DNA of 64,000 nt from the NCBI RefSeq assembly GCF_003865375.1, contig NZ_RQVS01000011.1:1-64000 (forward strand), written 5' to 3'. The notes below the pieces were generated by a model. The model had not been told where the DNA came from, made no database searches, and saw nothing but the letters and a program-made list of their open reading frames with translations. Origin of the DNA: Gulosibacter macacae. GTDB taxonomy: Bacteria; Actinomycetota; Actinomycetes; Actinomycetales; Microbacteriaceae. A program made the position numbers and the translations under genes. The first letter of the stretch is position 1, and the number at the start of each line of letters is the position of its first letter. Positions 28,320 to 37,780 of the stretch are shown here, in pieces.

Positions 28320-30866
28320 TTAGAGCCGCACGACCTCGGTGACGCGCACGATGGCAGTGCCTTCTTCGACCGATGCACCCAGGTCAACCTCGGCACGAAT
28401 GCGCCAAGCGTGGTCGCCGTCGGGGTCGACGAGCGTTTGCTCCACATCCCAGAACCCCGACCCCTGCCGCTCGGTGTCGATGCGGCAGAACTGCGGCGAC
28501 CGCGCGGCCGCATCGACGGCAATGAAGTCGTACTCCTCGTAGTACTCGTCGAGCACTTCGGGCCAGTCGACCGCCGGGTCGAGTGCGTTGAGTTCGTCGT
28601 CGCGCTCCAACGCCGCGAGTTGCACGCGTCGCCAGAGTTCATTGCGCACGAGCACCGTAAACGCCCGCGCGTTCGCGACGATGCTCGGTGGTGCGGGCGG
28701 CACCACCGGCAGGCCATCATCACCGACGGGCGCAACGAGCTCGGCCCATTCATCCACGAGCGAGGAGTCGACCTGGCGCACGAGCTCGCCGAGCCACTCA
28801 ATGAGGTCATCGAGCTCGCCGTTGCGCACGTCTTCGGGCACCGTGTGCATGAGCGCGCGGTACGCATCCGAGAGATATCGCAACACGAGGCCTTCTGAGC
28901 GAGCGAGATCGTAGAAGCCGATGTATTCGGCAAAGCTCATCGCCCGCTCGTACATGTCCCGCACCACCGACTTCGGCCGTAGCTCAAAGTCGCGCACCCA
29001 GGGCTGGGTTTCGGCGAACTCGTCATAGGCCTGCTCGAGCACCTCGTCGAGCGGCTTCGGCCAGGTGACCTCTTCGAGCAGTTCCATGCGCTCCTCGTAC
29101 TCAATGCCCTCAGCCTTCATCGCATTGACGGCCTCGCCGCGCGCCTTGAACTGCTGTTGCATGAGCAGTGGCCGCGGGTCATCGAGTGTCGATTCGATGA
29201 CGCTCACGACATCGAGCGCATAGTTACCCGTGCCAATCGAATCGGGCTGCGGCTCCGGGTCGAGCACTTCAAGCACCGCGAGCGCGAATGGCGAAAGCGG
29301 CTGATTGAGCGCGAAGTTCGCTTGCAGATCGACCGTGAGGCTCAGTCGCGGGCGGCCGGGGGCAACCGGATGCTCGCGGTCGACTTCGATGATGCCGGCC
29401 TCGATGAGCGTGCGGCCCAGTTCGAGAGCGCGTCGGGCTAGCTCGAATTGTCGGGCGCGCGGTTCGTGGTTGTCGAAGCAGAGCTGGCGCACATGCTCAA
29501 ACACGTCTCCCCCGCGCGCGACGACGTTCACGAGCATCGCCGAGGTGATATGCATGTGGCTCGTGAGCGCTTCGGGCTCGGCGTTCGTGATGCGCTCAAA
29601 GGTCGCTTCGGTCCAATTGACGAAGCCCTTGGGCGGCTGCTTGCGAGTAATCTTGCGCTGCTTCTTCGGGTCACCCGCCGCCTTCGTCACCGCCGCCTCA
29701 TACTCAACGACGTGTTCGGGAGCTTCAACAACCACCGTGCCGTGATCGTCGTAGCCCGCGCGGCCCGCGCGCCCGGCAATCTGGTGGAATTCGCGGGCGC
29801 TGAGGTGCCGCATCCTATTGCCATCGAATTTCGCGAGGGCAGTGACGAGCACCGAGCGAATCGGCACGTTGATACCGACGCCAAGCGTGTCGGTGCCGCA
29901 AATCACCCGCAGGAGTCCGCGCTGGGCGAGCACCTCAACAAGCCTTCGATAGCGCGGCAGCATGCCCGCGTGATGCACGCCGATGCCCTGGCGCAACCAC
30001 CGCGACAGCGAGCGGCCAAAGGTGGTCGTAAATCGAAACCCGCCAATCGCCTCGACAATACGATCGCGCTGCTCTTTGCTTGCGATCTTCATGCTTGACA
30101 GCGCCTGCGCCCGCTCGACGGCCGCGGCCTGCGCGAAGTGCACGATGTAAATCGGCGCTTCGTTGTCGTCGAGAAGTCGTTCGACGGTTTCATGTACGGG
30201 TGTGAGCACGTACTCGTAGCTCAGCGGCACCGGGCGGGTGGCGCCGGCGACGAGCTCGGTGGGTCGGCCGGTGCGTTTCGTGAGGTCGGTGCGGAGCTTC
30301 TCGGTATCGCCGAGGGTTGCCGACATGAGCAAGAACTGCGCGCGCGGCAGCAGGAGTAGCGGCACCTGCCAGGCCCAGCCGCGCTGATCGTCACCGTAGT
30401 AGTGGAACTCATCCATCACCACCTGATCGACATCAGCCGCCTTGCCCTCGCGCAGGGCCTTGTTCGCGAGAATCTCGGCCGTGCAGCAGATGATCGGCGC
30501 ATCCGGGTTCACCGAGCTGTCGCCGGTGACCATACCGACCCGCTCAGCACCGAAGATTTCGACGAGCGCGAAGAACTTCTCGCTCACGAGCGCCTTGATG
30601 GGGGCCGTGTAATAGGTGCGGCCGCCCTCGGCGATGCAGAAGGCGTGGGCAGCCGTGGCGACGAGCGACTTGCCGGTGCCGGTCGGCGTCGCGAGCACGA
30701 CATTGGCCCCGGCCGCGAGATGCATGACCGCTTCTTCTTGCGCGGGGTAGAGCTCGATCCCGCGATCGGTGGTCCACTCCAGGAATGCCTCGAGCACCTG
30801 GTCGGGGTCGTTGGGTGCGTCGGCGTCGGCAAGGGCGGGGATGAGGTCGGGCAAGAAGGAAACCAT
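28320..30866 (-). CDS. DEAD/DEAH-box helicase, DUF3516 (HelY-like)
   Basis: The 848-residue superfamily 2 helicase has Walker A ATPTGTGKSL (about 57-66), a DEFH box (MDEFHYYGD, about 150), SAT motif (LMSATLGD) and motif VI HQIAGRAGRAGYDD. The C-terminal half is the DUF3516 domain found in an actinobacterial group related to Ski2/HelY RNA helicases. It probably unwinds RNA in turnover or ribosome-related processing; the substrate is unknown. It is a single gene, separated by 52 nt from the deacetylase-like gene upstream, and it ends the run of housekeeping genes that borders the secretion locus. Confidence 0.92.
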   Translation of the reverse strand: MVSFLPDLIPALADADAPNDPDQVLEAFLEWTTDRGIELYPAQEEAVMHLAAGANVVLATPTGTGKSLVATAAHAFCIAEGGRTYYTAPIKALVSEKFFALVEIFGAERVGMVTGDSSVNPDAPIICCTAEILANKALREGKAADVDQVVMDEFHYYGDDQRGWAWQVPLLLLPRAQFLLMSATLGDTEKLRTDLTKRTGRPTELVAGATRPVPLSYEYVLTPVHETVERLLDDNEAPIYIVHFAQAAAVERAQALSSMKIASKEQRDRIVEAIGGFRFTTTFGRSLSRWLRQGIGVHHAGMLPRYRRLVEVLAQRGLLRVICGTDTLGVGINVPIRSVLVTALAKFDGNRMRHLSAREFHQIAGRAGRAGYDDHGTVVVEAPEHVVEYEAAVTKAAGDPKKQRKITRKQPPKGFVNWTEATFERITNAEPEALTSHMHITSAMLVNVVARGGDVFEHVRQLCFDNHEPRARQFELARRALELGRTLIEAGIIEVDREHPVAPGRPRLSLTVDLQANFALNQPLSPFALAVLEVLDPEPQPDSIGTGNYALDVVSVIESTLDDPRPLLMQQQFKARGEAVNAMKAEGIEYEERMELLEEVTWPKPLDEVLEQAYDEFAETQPWVRDFELRPKSVVRDMYERAMSFAEYIGFYDLARSEGLVLRYLSDAYRALMHTVPEDVRNGELDDLIEWLGELVRQVDSSLVDEWAELVAPVGDDGLPVVPPAPPSIVANARAFTVLVRNELWRRVQLAALERDDELNALDPAVDWPEVLDEYYEEYDFIAVDAAARSPQFCRIDTERQGSGFWDVEQTLVDPDGDHAWRIRAEVDLGASVEEGTAIVRVTEVVRL

Positions 30867-30918
30867 GTCGGTTTGATCTTGTCATGCCCGACCGACATCC
30901 GCGCCGCAGGGCTTAGCG

Positions 30919-32040
30919 TTACGGCGTCGGCACTCGCTCGACGAGCGCGGCCGCGAGATCAACCGCATCCCGTTGCTCATCGCGCAGGATGTGCGCCGGG
31001 TTCTCACGCCAGCCCTCTTCGAACGCGTCGTCAACAGCCGTGCGGTGGCCCGACATTTCCTCAATGACCGCGAGCCCACAGAACGGCACGTAGACCGCCG
31101 AATAGCCGCCCTCGTGCGAGAACACGATGCGACCCTCGGTCAGTTCATCAGCGAGCGCGAGGAGCTTCTTCGCGAAACCACGGAAGCCCTCGGAGGTGAC
31201 CGACATGCATCCGAGCGGATCGAGCATCGACGGGTCAAAGCCGCTCGAGACCATGATGAGCTCGGGCTGGAACTTGCGCAGTGCCGGCGCCACCACGCGG
31301 TCGAAGGCGTCGAAGTAGGCGCCGTGACCCGAGCCCGAGGGCAGCGGAATGTTGATATTCGCACCCTCGCCGGCGCCGCCGCCGTTCTCTTCGCGATCGC
31401 CCGATTCAACCGGGAAGAGGCGATCTTGGTGCAGCGAGATATGCAGCACCGCTGGGTCATCCCAGTAGATGCGCTGGGCGCCATTGCCGTGGTGCACGTC
31501 GTAGTCAACGATCGCCACGCGGGTGATGCCGCGTTCGGCACGGGCGTGCTCGATTGCGATTGGCACATTCGCGAGCAGGCAATAGCCGCGGCCGCGATCG
31601 GGTTCAGCGTGGTGCCCGGGCGGACGCACGAGCGCATACGCGTTGTCGACGGTGCCGTCGAGCACCGCATCCACACACTCGATGAGCCCACCCGCGGCGA
31701 TGCGCGCGATGTCGTACGAACCCGCGCCGAAGATCGTCTCGCCGTCGCCACCCTCACCACCGATGTGCCCGCTCTCGCGTTCGAGCCGGTCGAGGTAGTC
31801 GCGATCGTGCACGCGCTCGAGTTCGGCGTCGGTCGCCACGCGCGGGCGGATGCGAGTGAGTTCGTCACCGAGTCCGCTCACCTCAATGAGGCTCGCCATG
31901 CGGGTCTTCGTTTCGGCGTTCTCGAACGCCTGGATGGGTTGCACCATCGGATTCGGCGGCCAAATTGCAGCGGTGTGGCCGGTGTCATGCCAGCCAAACC
32001 GCTCGTGCCACATGTATCCAGTGCGACGAGATGCGGTCAT
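30919..32040 (-). CDS. Class II histone deacetylase-like amidohydrolase
   Basis: The 373-residue arginase/deacetylase-fold protein carries the class signature: RPPGHHAEPDRG (tandem active-site His), DYDVHHGNG (zinc Asp and His) and SSGFDPSMLDPLG (second zinc Asp), plus a late GGY motif (HEGGYSAVY). Bacterial members remove acetyl or similar groups from polyamines, acetoin-related compounds or proteins; the substrate here cannot be told. The ATG at 32040 lies 2 nt after the stop of the GyrI-like gene, so they are co-transcribed. The upstream extension of the frame runs inside that gene and is not used. Confidence 0.9.
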   Translation of the reverse strand: MTASRRTGYMWHERFGWHDTGHTAAIWPPNPMVQPIQAFENAETKTRMASLIEVSGLGDELTRIRPRVATDAELERVHDRDYLDRLERESGHIGGEGGDGETIFGAGSYDIARIAAGGLIECVDAVLDGTVDNAYALVRPPGHHAEPDRGRGYCLLANVPIAIEHARAERGITRVAIVDYDVHHGNGAQRIYWDDPAVLHISLHQDRLFPVESGDREENGGGAGEGANINIPLPSGSGHGAYFDAFDRVVAPALRKFQPELIMVSSGFDPSMLDPLGCMSVTSEGFRGFAKKLLALADELTEGRIVFSHEGGYSAVYVPFCGLAVIEEMSGHRTAVDDAFEEGWRENPAHILRDEQRDAVDLAAALVERVPTP

Positions 32041-32042
32041 GC

Positions 32043-32528
32043 TTACTCTTCGTTCTTCATTACACGCACGGCAAGGCCGGTGATGAGCGTGTTTGGGTCG
32101 GTTTCGGGGGTGGGCTCGGTGTCGTACGCCTCCCAATACGGGAGCATTGTGACGTAGCCAGCTTCTCTGATGGCGGCGAGAAACTCGCTCCAAGCCTCAC
32201 CGAGGCCATCATATGGGCCGGTGTACTTTGCCGTGGCGAGTTGGCCTGCGGGAAGTTCGGAGGCAATGACCGGCTCGTTCGCGTTGTCGACGGGGTTGTC
32301 GACGGGGAAGCCGACCTCGAGGTCGACGTGTTCGCCGAACGGTGAGTCATAGCGCGAGAAGGCGGGGCCGGTGGGAGTGAAGGCGTCGTTGCCGATGGCA
32401 GCGCCGAGGGCACCGAATGACGAGTCCATAAACTCGTGAAGGTTGGCTGTGGCGACGTCTCTGTCGCGTACTACTGCGGTGGGAAATCCCGGAAAGTCAA
32501 TGATTTCGAGCGGGCTGAGGTTCGCCAT
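32043..32528 (-). CDS. GyrI-like small-molecule-binding protein (first copy)
   Basis: The 161-residue protein has the SOUL/GyrI-like fold, seen in effector-binding domains of AraC- and MerR-type regulators, but it has no DNA-binding domain. Motifs such as LPAGQLATAKYTGPYDGLG and YWEAYDTEP near the end are typical. The ATG at 32528 has AAGGAG 7 nt upstream. A paralogue with the same length lies at 32971-33459, with a long palindrome between them. It is coupled to the deacetylase-like gene (2 nt gap), so it may bind a related small molecule; function unknown. Confidence 0.82.
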   Translation of the reverse strand: MANLSPLEIIDFPGFPTAVVRDRDVATANLHEFMDSSFGALGAAIGNDAFTPTGPAFSRYDSPFGEHVDLEVGFPVDNPVDNANEPVIASELPAGQLATAKYTGPYDGLGEAWSEFLAAIREAGYVTMLPYWEAYDTEPTPETDPNTLITGLAVRVMKNEE

Positions 32529-32672
32529 GATGTAGCTCCTTGCAGTGATGGGGCTGGCGCAATTGCGCACTTCAGTGGGCGCGCTGCCTCCACGCTAAAT
32601 CGCCCCGCCCGAAAACGAGCCGGACGTTGCGTGCAAGTCGCCCTCTCAGCGAGGTGGGGCGCATTTGGGTGT

Positions 32673-32790
32673 GCTGAGGTTCTCGAAGCCCGCATCCCTG
32701 GGCGAAGACGCCATTCCTGAGTGATCGGCGGCCCAGGTATGGCGGGAAGGCTCGCAACATGACCCAGGTTTGACGCGAGCGCTCAGGGTT
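32673..32790 (+). repeat. Dispersed intergenic repeat, copy 1
   Basis: The copy opens with a head GCTGAGGTTCTCGAAGC and continues with CATCCCTG, then two modules of the type CAGGT-(T/A)-TGGCG...GGCTCGCAA and CAGGTTTGACGCGAGCGCTC. The same order is seen at 38446-38566 and 61950-62084, in the same orientation. Confidence 0.75.
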
Positions 32791-32839
32791 TGAGCGTCTC
32801 AGCGCGCCAGTGGTGTCGCTCGCCGCGCAACTACCCCTC

Positions 32840-32883
32840 TCGTGGCGGAGTACCCCACCCATGGGTGGGGTACTCCGCCACGA
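32840..32883. repeat. 44-bp perfect palindrome between GyrI-like genes
   Basis: Each arm is 22 bases with no spacer (left arm starts TCGTGGCGGAGTACC and ends CACCCA; right arm is its exact reverse complement). The centre is between 32861 and 32862. It lies 88 nt past the stop of the second GyrI-like gene and could end transcription, but it has no T-run. Such a long perfect palindrome is unusual in a stable chromosome. Confidence 0.9.
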
Positions 32884-32970
32884 CGCCCACCCTTGCAAGG
32901 CGGGCCAAACGCAAGCGGCGGATGCGCGGGGCCGTGAGCCCGTGCATCCGCCGCTGCGAGAATTGCGTGT

Positions 32971-33459
32971 TTAGACGTACGCGAACAGGTCGGTGCGCAA
33001 CGCCGAGGGGTCGGCGACGGGCGACGGCAGCGCGCGGTAGACCTCGACATACGGCATGGCCGGGGTCTTGCCCTGCGCCTCAAGACCCTCGAGGAACTCG
33101 AGCCAGGCGCCGCGCAGTTCGCTGTACGGGCCAACAAACACGGCACGCGCGAGGTCGCCGCCCTCAAGCTCGCCGGGCTCAATCGTCACGCCGTTGAATT
33201 CGATCGGGCCGTCGAGCTGCGCGATGAGCGGGTAGCCCGCATCGACGCGAATATTGCCCTCGAGCTCGGTGTGGTAGACCGTGAAGCCCGAGCCATCGAC
33301 CGCAATAGCCGCGGCGTCGGAGGCCGCGCGCAGCGCGCTGAAGGCGGCGTCAAGGAAGCGGATCATGTCTTCAACCGGCACGTCGATGCCGCGAACGACG
33401 GCCGAGTGCACGGTCTTGTGCGTGAGAAAAGCCGGAGACTGAACGGTGGGATCTGGCAT
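32971..33459 (-). CDS. GyrI-like small-molecule-binding protein (second copy)
   Basis: The 162-residue stand-alone GyrI-like domain protein is a paralogue of 32043-32528. Shared features are the N-terminal region with a short beta strand and helix (FLDAAFSALRAA), the LEGGDLARAVFVGPYSELRGAW segment and a PYVEVYRAL segment near the end. The ATG at 33459 has AAGGAG 7 nt upstream; the frame extension upstream is not needed. There is no DNA-binding domain. It probably binds a small amphipathic ligand, as related proteins do. Transcription could continue toward the first copy, though the palindrome lies between. Confidence 0.82.
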   Translation of the reverse strand: MPDPTVQSPAFLTHKTVHSAVVRGIDVPVEDMIRFLDAAFSALRAASDAAAIAVDGSGFTVYHTELEGNIRVDAGYPLIAQLDGPIEFNGVTIEPGELEGGDLARAVFVGPYSELRGAWLEFLEGLEAQGKTPAMPYVEVYRALPSPVADPSALRTDLFAYV

Positions 33460-33579
33460 TGCGACTCCTTCGTCGGTGGTCAGGACCGAAGCGCCCGCGC
33501 GCTCGATAGACGACAGCCTACCCACAAAAGTGAACGATCGGTCAGTATTTCTCGCGCATCCGTGCAGACAGACTTGCGC

Positions 33580-36500
33580 TCACGATAGACCGCCACCTTG
33601 CGCAGATGTTGAGTCATCGGCGAGTTCGCGGATGCGCTGGCCCACGACCGTTGAAATTCCGTCGCGATGCATCGAGACACCGTAGAGCGCATCGGCGATC
33701 TCCATGGTGCGCTTCTGGTGCGTAATCACGATGAGCTGGCTCGACTCGCGCAGGTCTTCGAACACCTGCAGCAGTCGCCCGAGGTTCGCATCGTCGAGCG
33801 CAGCTTCGACCTCATCCATGATGTAGAACGGGCTCGGCCGCGCTTTGAAGATCGCGACGAGCAGCGCCACGGCTGCGAGCGAGCGTTCACCGCCCGAGAG
33901 CAGCGAAAGCTTGTCAATTTTCTTGCCCGCCGGGCGCACCGCAACCTCGATGCCGGTGGTGAGGAGGTCGTCGGGATTCGTGAGGGAAATGTCACCCGTA
34001 CCGCCCGGGAAGAGCACCGGGAAGACCTCGTGGAATGCCTCGCGGGTGTCGGCGAAGGCCGCGGCAAAGACCTCCTGCATGCGCACGTCAATATCGGCGA
34101 CGATCTTGAGCAGGTCAGCGCGGGTGCGGGTGAGGTCGTCAAGCTGCTCGCCGAGGTAGGTGTGGCGCTGCTCGAGCGCGGCAAACTCTTCGAGGGCGAG
34201 CGGGTTGATGCGGCCGAGTTGGGCCATATCGCGCTCGGCGGCGGCAAGGCGACGTTGCTGTTTGGCGCGGTCGTAGGGTTCGGTTTCGATGTCGTCGAGG
34301 TCGGTAGTTACCGCGTTGTCATCGGCCTCGCCTGCGGTGCCGTCATCGGCGTTGGTTTCGATCTCGTCGCTGGGTTTGGTCTGCTCACCATCCGCTGAGT
34401 CCCCCGCAATCGACTGCGAAGGCGCAATGACCCCGGCAATCGGCACCGGCTGATCAGGCCCATACTCCGCCACGAGCACCGCTTCCGACAGCGAGAGCTC
34501 ACTTGCCGCACGTTCCAGCAGATTCGACAGCTGCAACTTCCGCTCGTAGATCTGCAGGCCGAGCGAATGTACATCCTCGGTGATTTCAGTGAGGCGACCG
34601 CGCAGCTGCTGCTCGCTCGCCCGCAGTTCAGCAAGCTCGCGATCCTGCTCTTCACGTGCCCGCTCGGCGGCCTCGAGTTCGCGTCGCGCCTGCGCGACAC
34701 TCGCCTCGATCGACTCGAGTAGCTCGGGTATGCGCGCGAGCACCCGCTCCGTACGCGCGAGTTCTGCGCGGCGCAGCACCGTTTCGCGGGCGGCCTGCTC
34801 GGCCGCTTCGCGTTCGGCATCGCGCTGCCGCTCGAGTTCACCGATGCGCAGTTGCTCGGCGCGCAGTCGCTCGCGCAGGGTCTCGAGCGCAAGCCGCGAC
34901 TCGACCTCGTGATCGCGCGCTGATTCGACCGCGGCCGCATACTCACCGCGCTTGGATGCATCGAGCATCGGCCGCGGCTTCGACTCATGAATCTCGAGTT
35001 CAGTTTTCGCCTTCGCCGCCCGCTCTTCCACATCGGCGACGTTGCGGCCGGCCACCTCGTGGGACTTCTCGGCGCGACCAAGCTCGCCGCGCGCCGACTC
35101 GACGCGGGCGCGGGCGCGGTTGAGCGCTTCGCGCTGCTTCGCAAGTTCGGCATCGAAGCCGCGCAGATCGGCAAGGGCTCGTGCGGCAGCATCCTTCGCG
35201 GCTTGCAAAGCGCCGCGCCGTTCGGCGAGCTCGAGCGCGCGCGCATCAAGTTCGGTGCGCACCCGGTCAAGATCGGTGGCGGCACGATCACGCTCGGCAA
35301 TGAGTTCGAGTCGGCTGGCACCCGCTTCGTCACCCTCGCCGCTGCCCCCGGCCGTGAGTGAGGATGCATCGAGCACGTCTCCGCGGCGAGTCACGAGACG
35401 TGCGCCGTGCGGGAGGCGAGCGAAAATCTTGGCGGCGTCGGCGGCGGTCGGCAGCGCATCCACGATGAGCGTGCGGCTCAATGCCTGCGCGATCACGGGC
35501 ACGCCGCTCACCGAACTCGCCGCGCGAGCAAACTTGTGGCTGGTCTCGGTTTCGAGCGCGTCGATGCTCGCATCAAGGCCGTCAGCAACATCCACGCTCG
35601 CGAGTTCGGCGACCAGGTGTACCCGGCCCATGCCTTCGGCCGTTGCCGCGAGCGCGAACGCGGCGTCGGCCGAAGCCGCGAGAATCGCATCCGCGAAACT
35701 CCCGAGCGCCGCCGTGATCGCGGTCTCGTCGCCGCGGGTGACGCGCAACTTGTCGCTCACCCGGCCAACGACACCCTCGGGCTTTGCCGCGAGGAGTTCG
35801 GCCGCACCATCGTGCACTTCGGCCGCGAGCGCGAGGGCCTTGCCGCGGGCATCCAGCGCATCGCGTTCACGCTCGAGATCGTGCACGGCATCGCGCAATT
35901 CATCGACGGCGGCCTGCGCCTCAACAACAGCCTCTTGCGCGGCGGCATAGGCATCGTCGAGCCCGGAGGAGTCAGCCTCGCCTGCCTCGGTCGTCGATTC
36001 GACCTGTTCGAGCTCGCGCTCGGCGGTCTCGAGTCGTTCGGCGGCGGCCTTGCGGGCGTGTTCACCGCGGAGCACTTCACCGCGCACGGCGGCGAGGCGC
36101 TGGGCAGCCGCATCGACCCGGCCCTGCAGCTCGGTGCGCGTGAGATCGTGCTTCGAGAGCAGCGCCGATTGCGCCGCGATCTCGCGATCGAGCGCATCGA
36201 GTTCGGCGCGAGCCGTCGCGGTCGCCGCCTGCGATTGCTGCCACGTGGTCTCGGCAGCGGCCGCGCGTAGCTCGAGGTCGTCCACCTCGGCACGCGCATC
36301 GGCCACATCGGAAAGTGAGACGGTCACGGCGCGCACGGGTTCATCCAGGCGCGTGCGCAGCATTGACTCGCGCTGGGCCGCAAGCATCTGCAGGTTACGC
36401 ACACGCTCGCGCACGCTCTCGAGTTCGAAACTCACGCGCCGGGCGCGATCAACCGCATCCCCCCGCTGTGCCTGCTGCAATCGCTCAATGCGCACCAGCG

Positions 36501-37293
36501 CCTGGTCAAGCTTTTCGCCGAGCACGAGTCGCTCGGTTGAGCGTTCCTGCTCAGTGGAGTTCGCGGCGCGCAGTTGCTCGCGCAGGGTTACGGCGTCGTC
36601 GGCCATGATGCGCGCCTTCGCATCGCGCACGATCGCGGCAATGCCCTGGGCGCGACGGGCGACTTCGGCCTGGCGCCCGAGGGGTTTGAGTTGGCGGCGC
36701 ACTTCAGCGACGAGGTCGCGTAGGCGCTGCAGGTTTTGTTCCATGCCCTCGAGCTTCCGCACCGTCTTTTCTTTGCGGCGGCGGTGTTTGAGGATGCCCG
36801 CGGCTTCTTCAATGAATCCGCGCCGGTCTTCGGGGCTGGCATGGAGCACCGAGTCGAGCCGGCCCTGGCCAACGATGACGTGCATCTCGCGGCCAAGGCC
36901 GGAGTCGCTGAGGAGTTCTTGCACATCGAGCAGGCGTACCTGCTCGCCGTTGATGGCGTATTCACTGCCGCCAGCGCGAAACATCGTGCGACGGATCGTC
37001 ACCTCGGCGTACTCAATCGGCAGGGCGCCATCACTGTTGTCGATCGTGAGCGTGACTTCGGCACGGCCGAGCGGGCCGCGGGTGGCGGTACCGGCAAAGA
37101 TGACGTCTTCCATCTTGCCGCCGCGCAATGTCTTTGCGCCCTGTTCGCCCATGACCCAAGCCAGTGCATCCACGACGTTCGATTTGCCCGAACCGTTGGG
37201 CCCGACCACGCAGGTGACACCGGGTTCGAACTCGAGCGTCGTCGGTTTCGCGAACGACTTGAACCCCTTGAGCGTGAGGCTCTTGAGGTGCAT
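33580..37293 (-). CDS. smc: Chromosome segregation protein SMC
   Basis: The 1237-residue SMC ATPase organises and segregates chromosomes with ScpA and ScpB. Walker A GPNGSGKSNVVDALAW lies at about 31-46. Two long coiled-coil arms enclose a hinge at about 500-660 (GVVGRVSDKLRV onward). The C-terminal head has the signature LSGGERSLAAVALL and Walker B FYIMDEVEAALDD. An acidic, disordered insert (about 955-1005, rich in Asp, Glu and Thr) interrupts the second coiled coil just before the RRLAAAERDMAQLGRINPLA segment. The gene stands alone, with 109 nt upstream to the toxin gene. Confidence 0.96.
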   Translation of the reverse strand: MHLKSLTLKGFKSFAKPTTLEFEPGVTCVVGPNGSGKSNVVDALAWVMGEQGAKTLRGGKMEDVIFAGTATRGPLGRAEVTLTIDNSDGALPIEYAEVTIRRTMFRAGGSEYAINGEQVRLLDVQELLSDSGLGREMHVIVGQGRLDSVLHASPEDRRGFIEEAAGILKHRRRKEKTVRKLEGMEQNLQRLRDLVAEVRRQLKPLGRQAEVARRAQGIAAIVRDAKARIMADDAVTLREQLRAANSTEQERSTERLVLGEKLDQALVRIERLQQAQRGDAVDRARRVSFELESVRERVRNLQMLAAQRESMLRTRLDEPVRAVTVSLSDVADARAEVDDLELRAAAAETTWQQSQAATATARAELDALDREIAAQSALLSKHDLTRTELQGRVDAAAQRLAAVRGEVLRGEHARKAAAERLETAERELEQVESTTEAGEADSSGLDDAYAAAQEAVVEAQAAVDELRDAVHDLERERDALDARGKALALAAEVHDGAAELLAAKPEGVVGRVSDKLRVTRGDETAITAALGSFADAILAASADAAFALAATAEGMGRVHLVAELASVDVADGLDASIDALETETSHKFARAASSVSGVPVIAQALSRTLIVDALPTAADAAKIFARLPHGARLVTRRGDVLDASSLTAGGSGEGDEAGASRLELIAERDRAATDLDRVRTELDARALELAERRGALQAAKDAAARALADLRGFDAELAKQREALNRARARVESARGELGRAEKSHEVAGRNVADVEERAAKAKTELEIHESKPRPMLDASKRGEYAAAVESARDHEVESRLALETLRERLRAEQLRIGELERQRDAEREAAEQAARETVLRRAELARTERVLARIPELLESIEASVAQARRELEAAERAREEQDRELAELRASEQQLRGRLTEITEDVHSLGLQIYERKLQLSNLLERAASELSLSEAVLVAEYGPDQPVPIAGVIAPSQSIAGDSADGEQTKPSDEIETNADDGTAGEADDNAVTTDLDDIETEPYDRAKQQRRLAAAERDMAQLGRINPLALEEFAALEQRHTYLGEQLDDLTRTRADLLKIVADIDVRMQEVFAAAFADTREAFHEVFPVLFPGGTGDISLTNPDDLLTTGIEVAVRPAGKKIDKLSLLSGGERSLAAVALLVAIFKARPSPFYIMDEVEAALDDANLGRLLQVFEDLRESSQLIVITHQKRTMEIADALYGVSMHRDGISTVVGQRIRELADDSTSAQGGGLS

Positions 37294-37402
37294 AGGCGAC
37301 TCTTTCGACGGGCTCTCGGATGCGCTGAATTGCGCGATATTGCGAGCCTACCGGGGGCTTTGGCACCAGGATGCGCGCCTCGCCTAGGGCGTTTCGGCGC
37401 GG

Positions 37403-37780
37403 CTAGTTTGCGGCCGGTTCGATCCAGCGCTCGAGTTGGGAAGTGATTTCTTCGAGCGAGAGCTTGCCCGCGGCGACCGCGAGGACGAATTCGTAGGCAT
37501 CGTCTTCAGCTACATCAAAGTCGACGTCGTTGAGGTCGAGGAAGACCGCCATTGCGAACCAGCCAAAGCGCTTGTTTCCGTCGAAAAGAGCGTGATTTCT
37601 CACAATTGATTCGATGAGCGCGGCAGCTTTCTCGGCAAGCCGGGGGTACGCATCCTGCCCAAAGAGTGATGAAGCCGGACGCTGAAGAGCGCTATCGAGC
37701 AGACCCAGGTCGCGAACCGGCCCGACACCCTGCCGCGAAATCAGTTCGAGCGCGTCTTCCAGCGAGAGGAATACCGTCAT
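37403..37780 (-). CDS. Doc-type Fic-fold toxin (death-on-curing family)
   Basis: The 125-residue protein of the Doc family has the core HALFDGNKRFGWFAM at about 59-73, matching HxFx(D/E)GNKR. Doc toxins are Fic-fold kinases that phosphorylate elongation factor Tu and stop translation. The N-terminus (LEDALELISRQG and VRDLGLLDSALQRP) is also typical. The start overlaps the antitoxin stop by 4 nt (ATGA), so the pair is co-translated. The gene looks intact. Confidence 0.9.
   Translation of the reverse strand: MTVFLSLEDALELISRQGVGPVRDLGLLDSALQRPASSLFGQDAYPRLAEKAAALIESIVRNHALFDGNKRFGWFAMAVFLDLNDVDFDVAEDDAYEFVLAVAAGKLSLEEITSQLERWIEPAAN

Larger units (their letters stand above)
32529..32970. other. 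442-nt intergenic stretch with dispersed repeat and long palindrome
   Basis: No gene is supported here. The stretch carries one copy of the dispersed repeat (32673-32790) and a 44-bp perfect palindrome (32840-32883), both listed separately. The short open frames in it are products of the repeat sequence. Confidence 0.7.

Noticed and set aside
28163-28933. 256-codon minus-strand frame over the helicase 3' end
   Set aside because: It overlaps the DUF3516 domain in another frame and shows only composition-driven sequence.
32436-32720. Plus-strand frame with AEVLEAR-like sequence
   Set aside because: The sequence comes from the dispersed repeat; the same string appears in the mutM insert, so it is not an independent gene.
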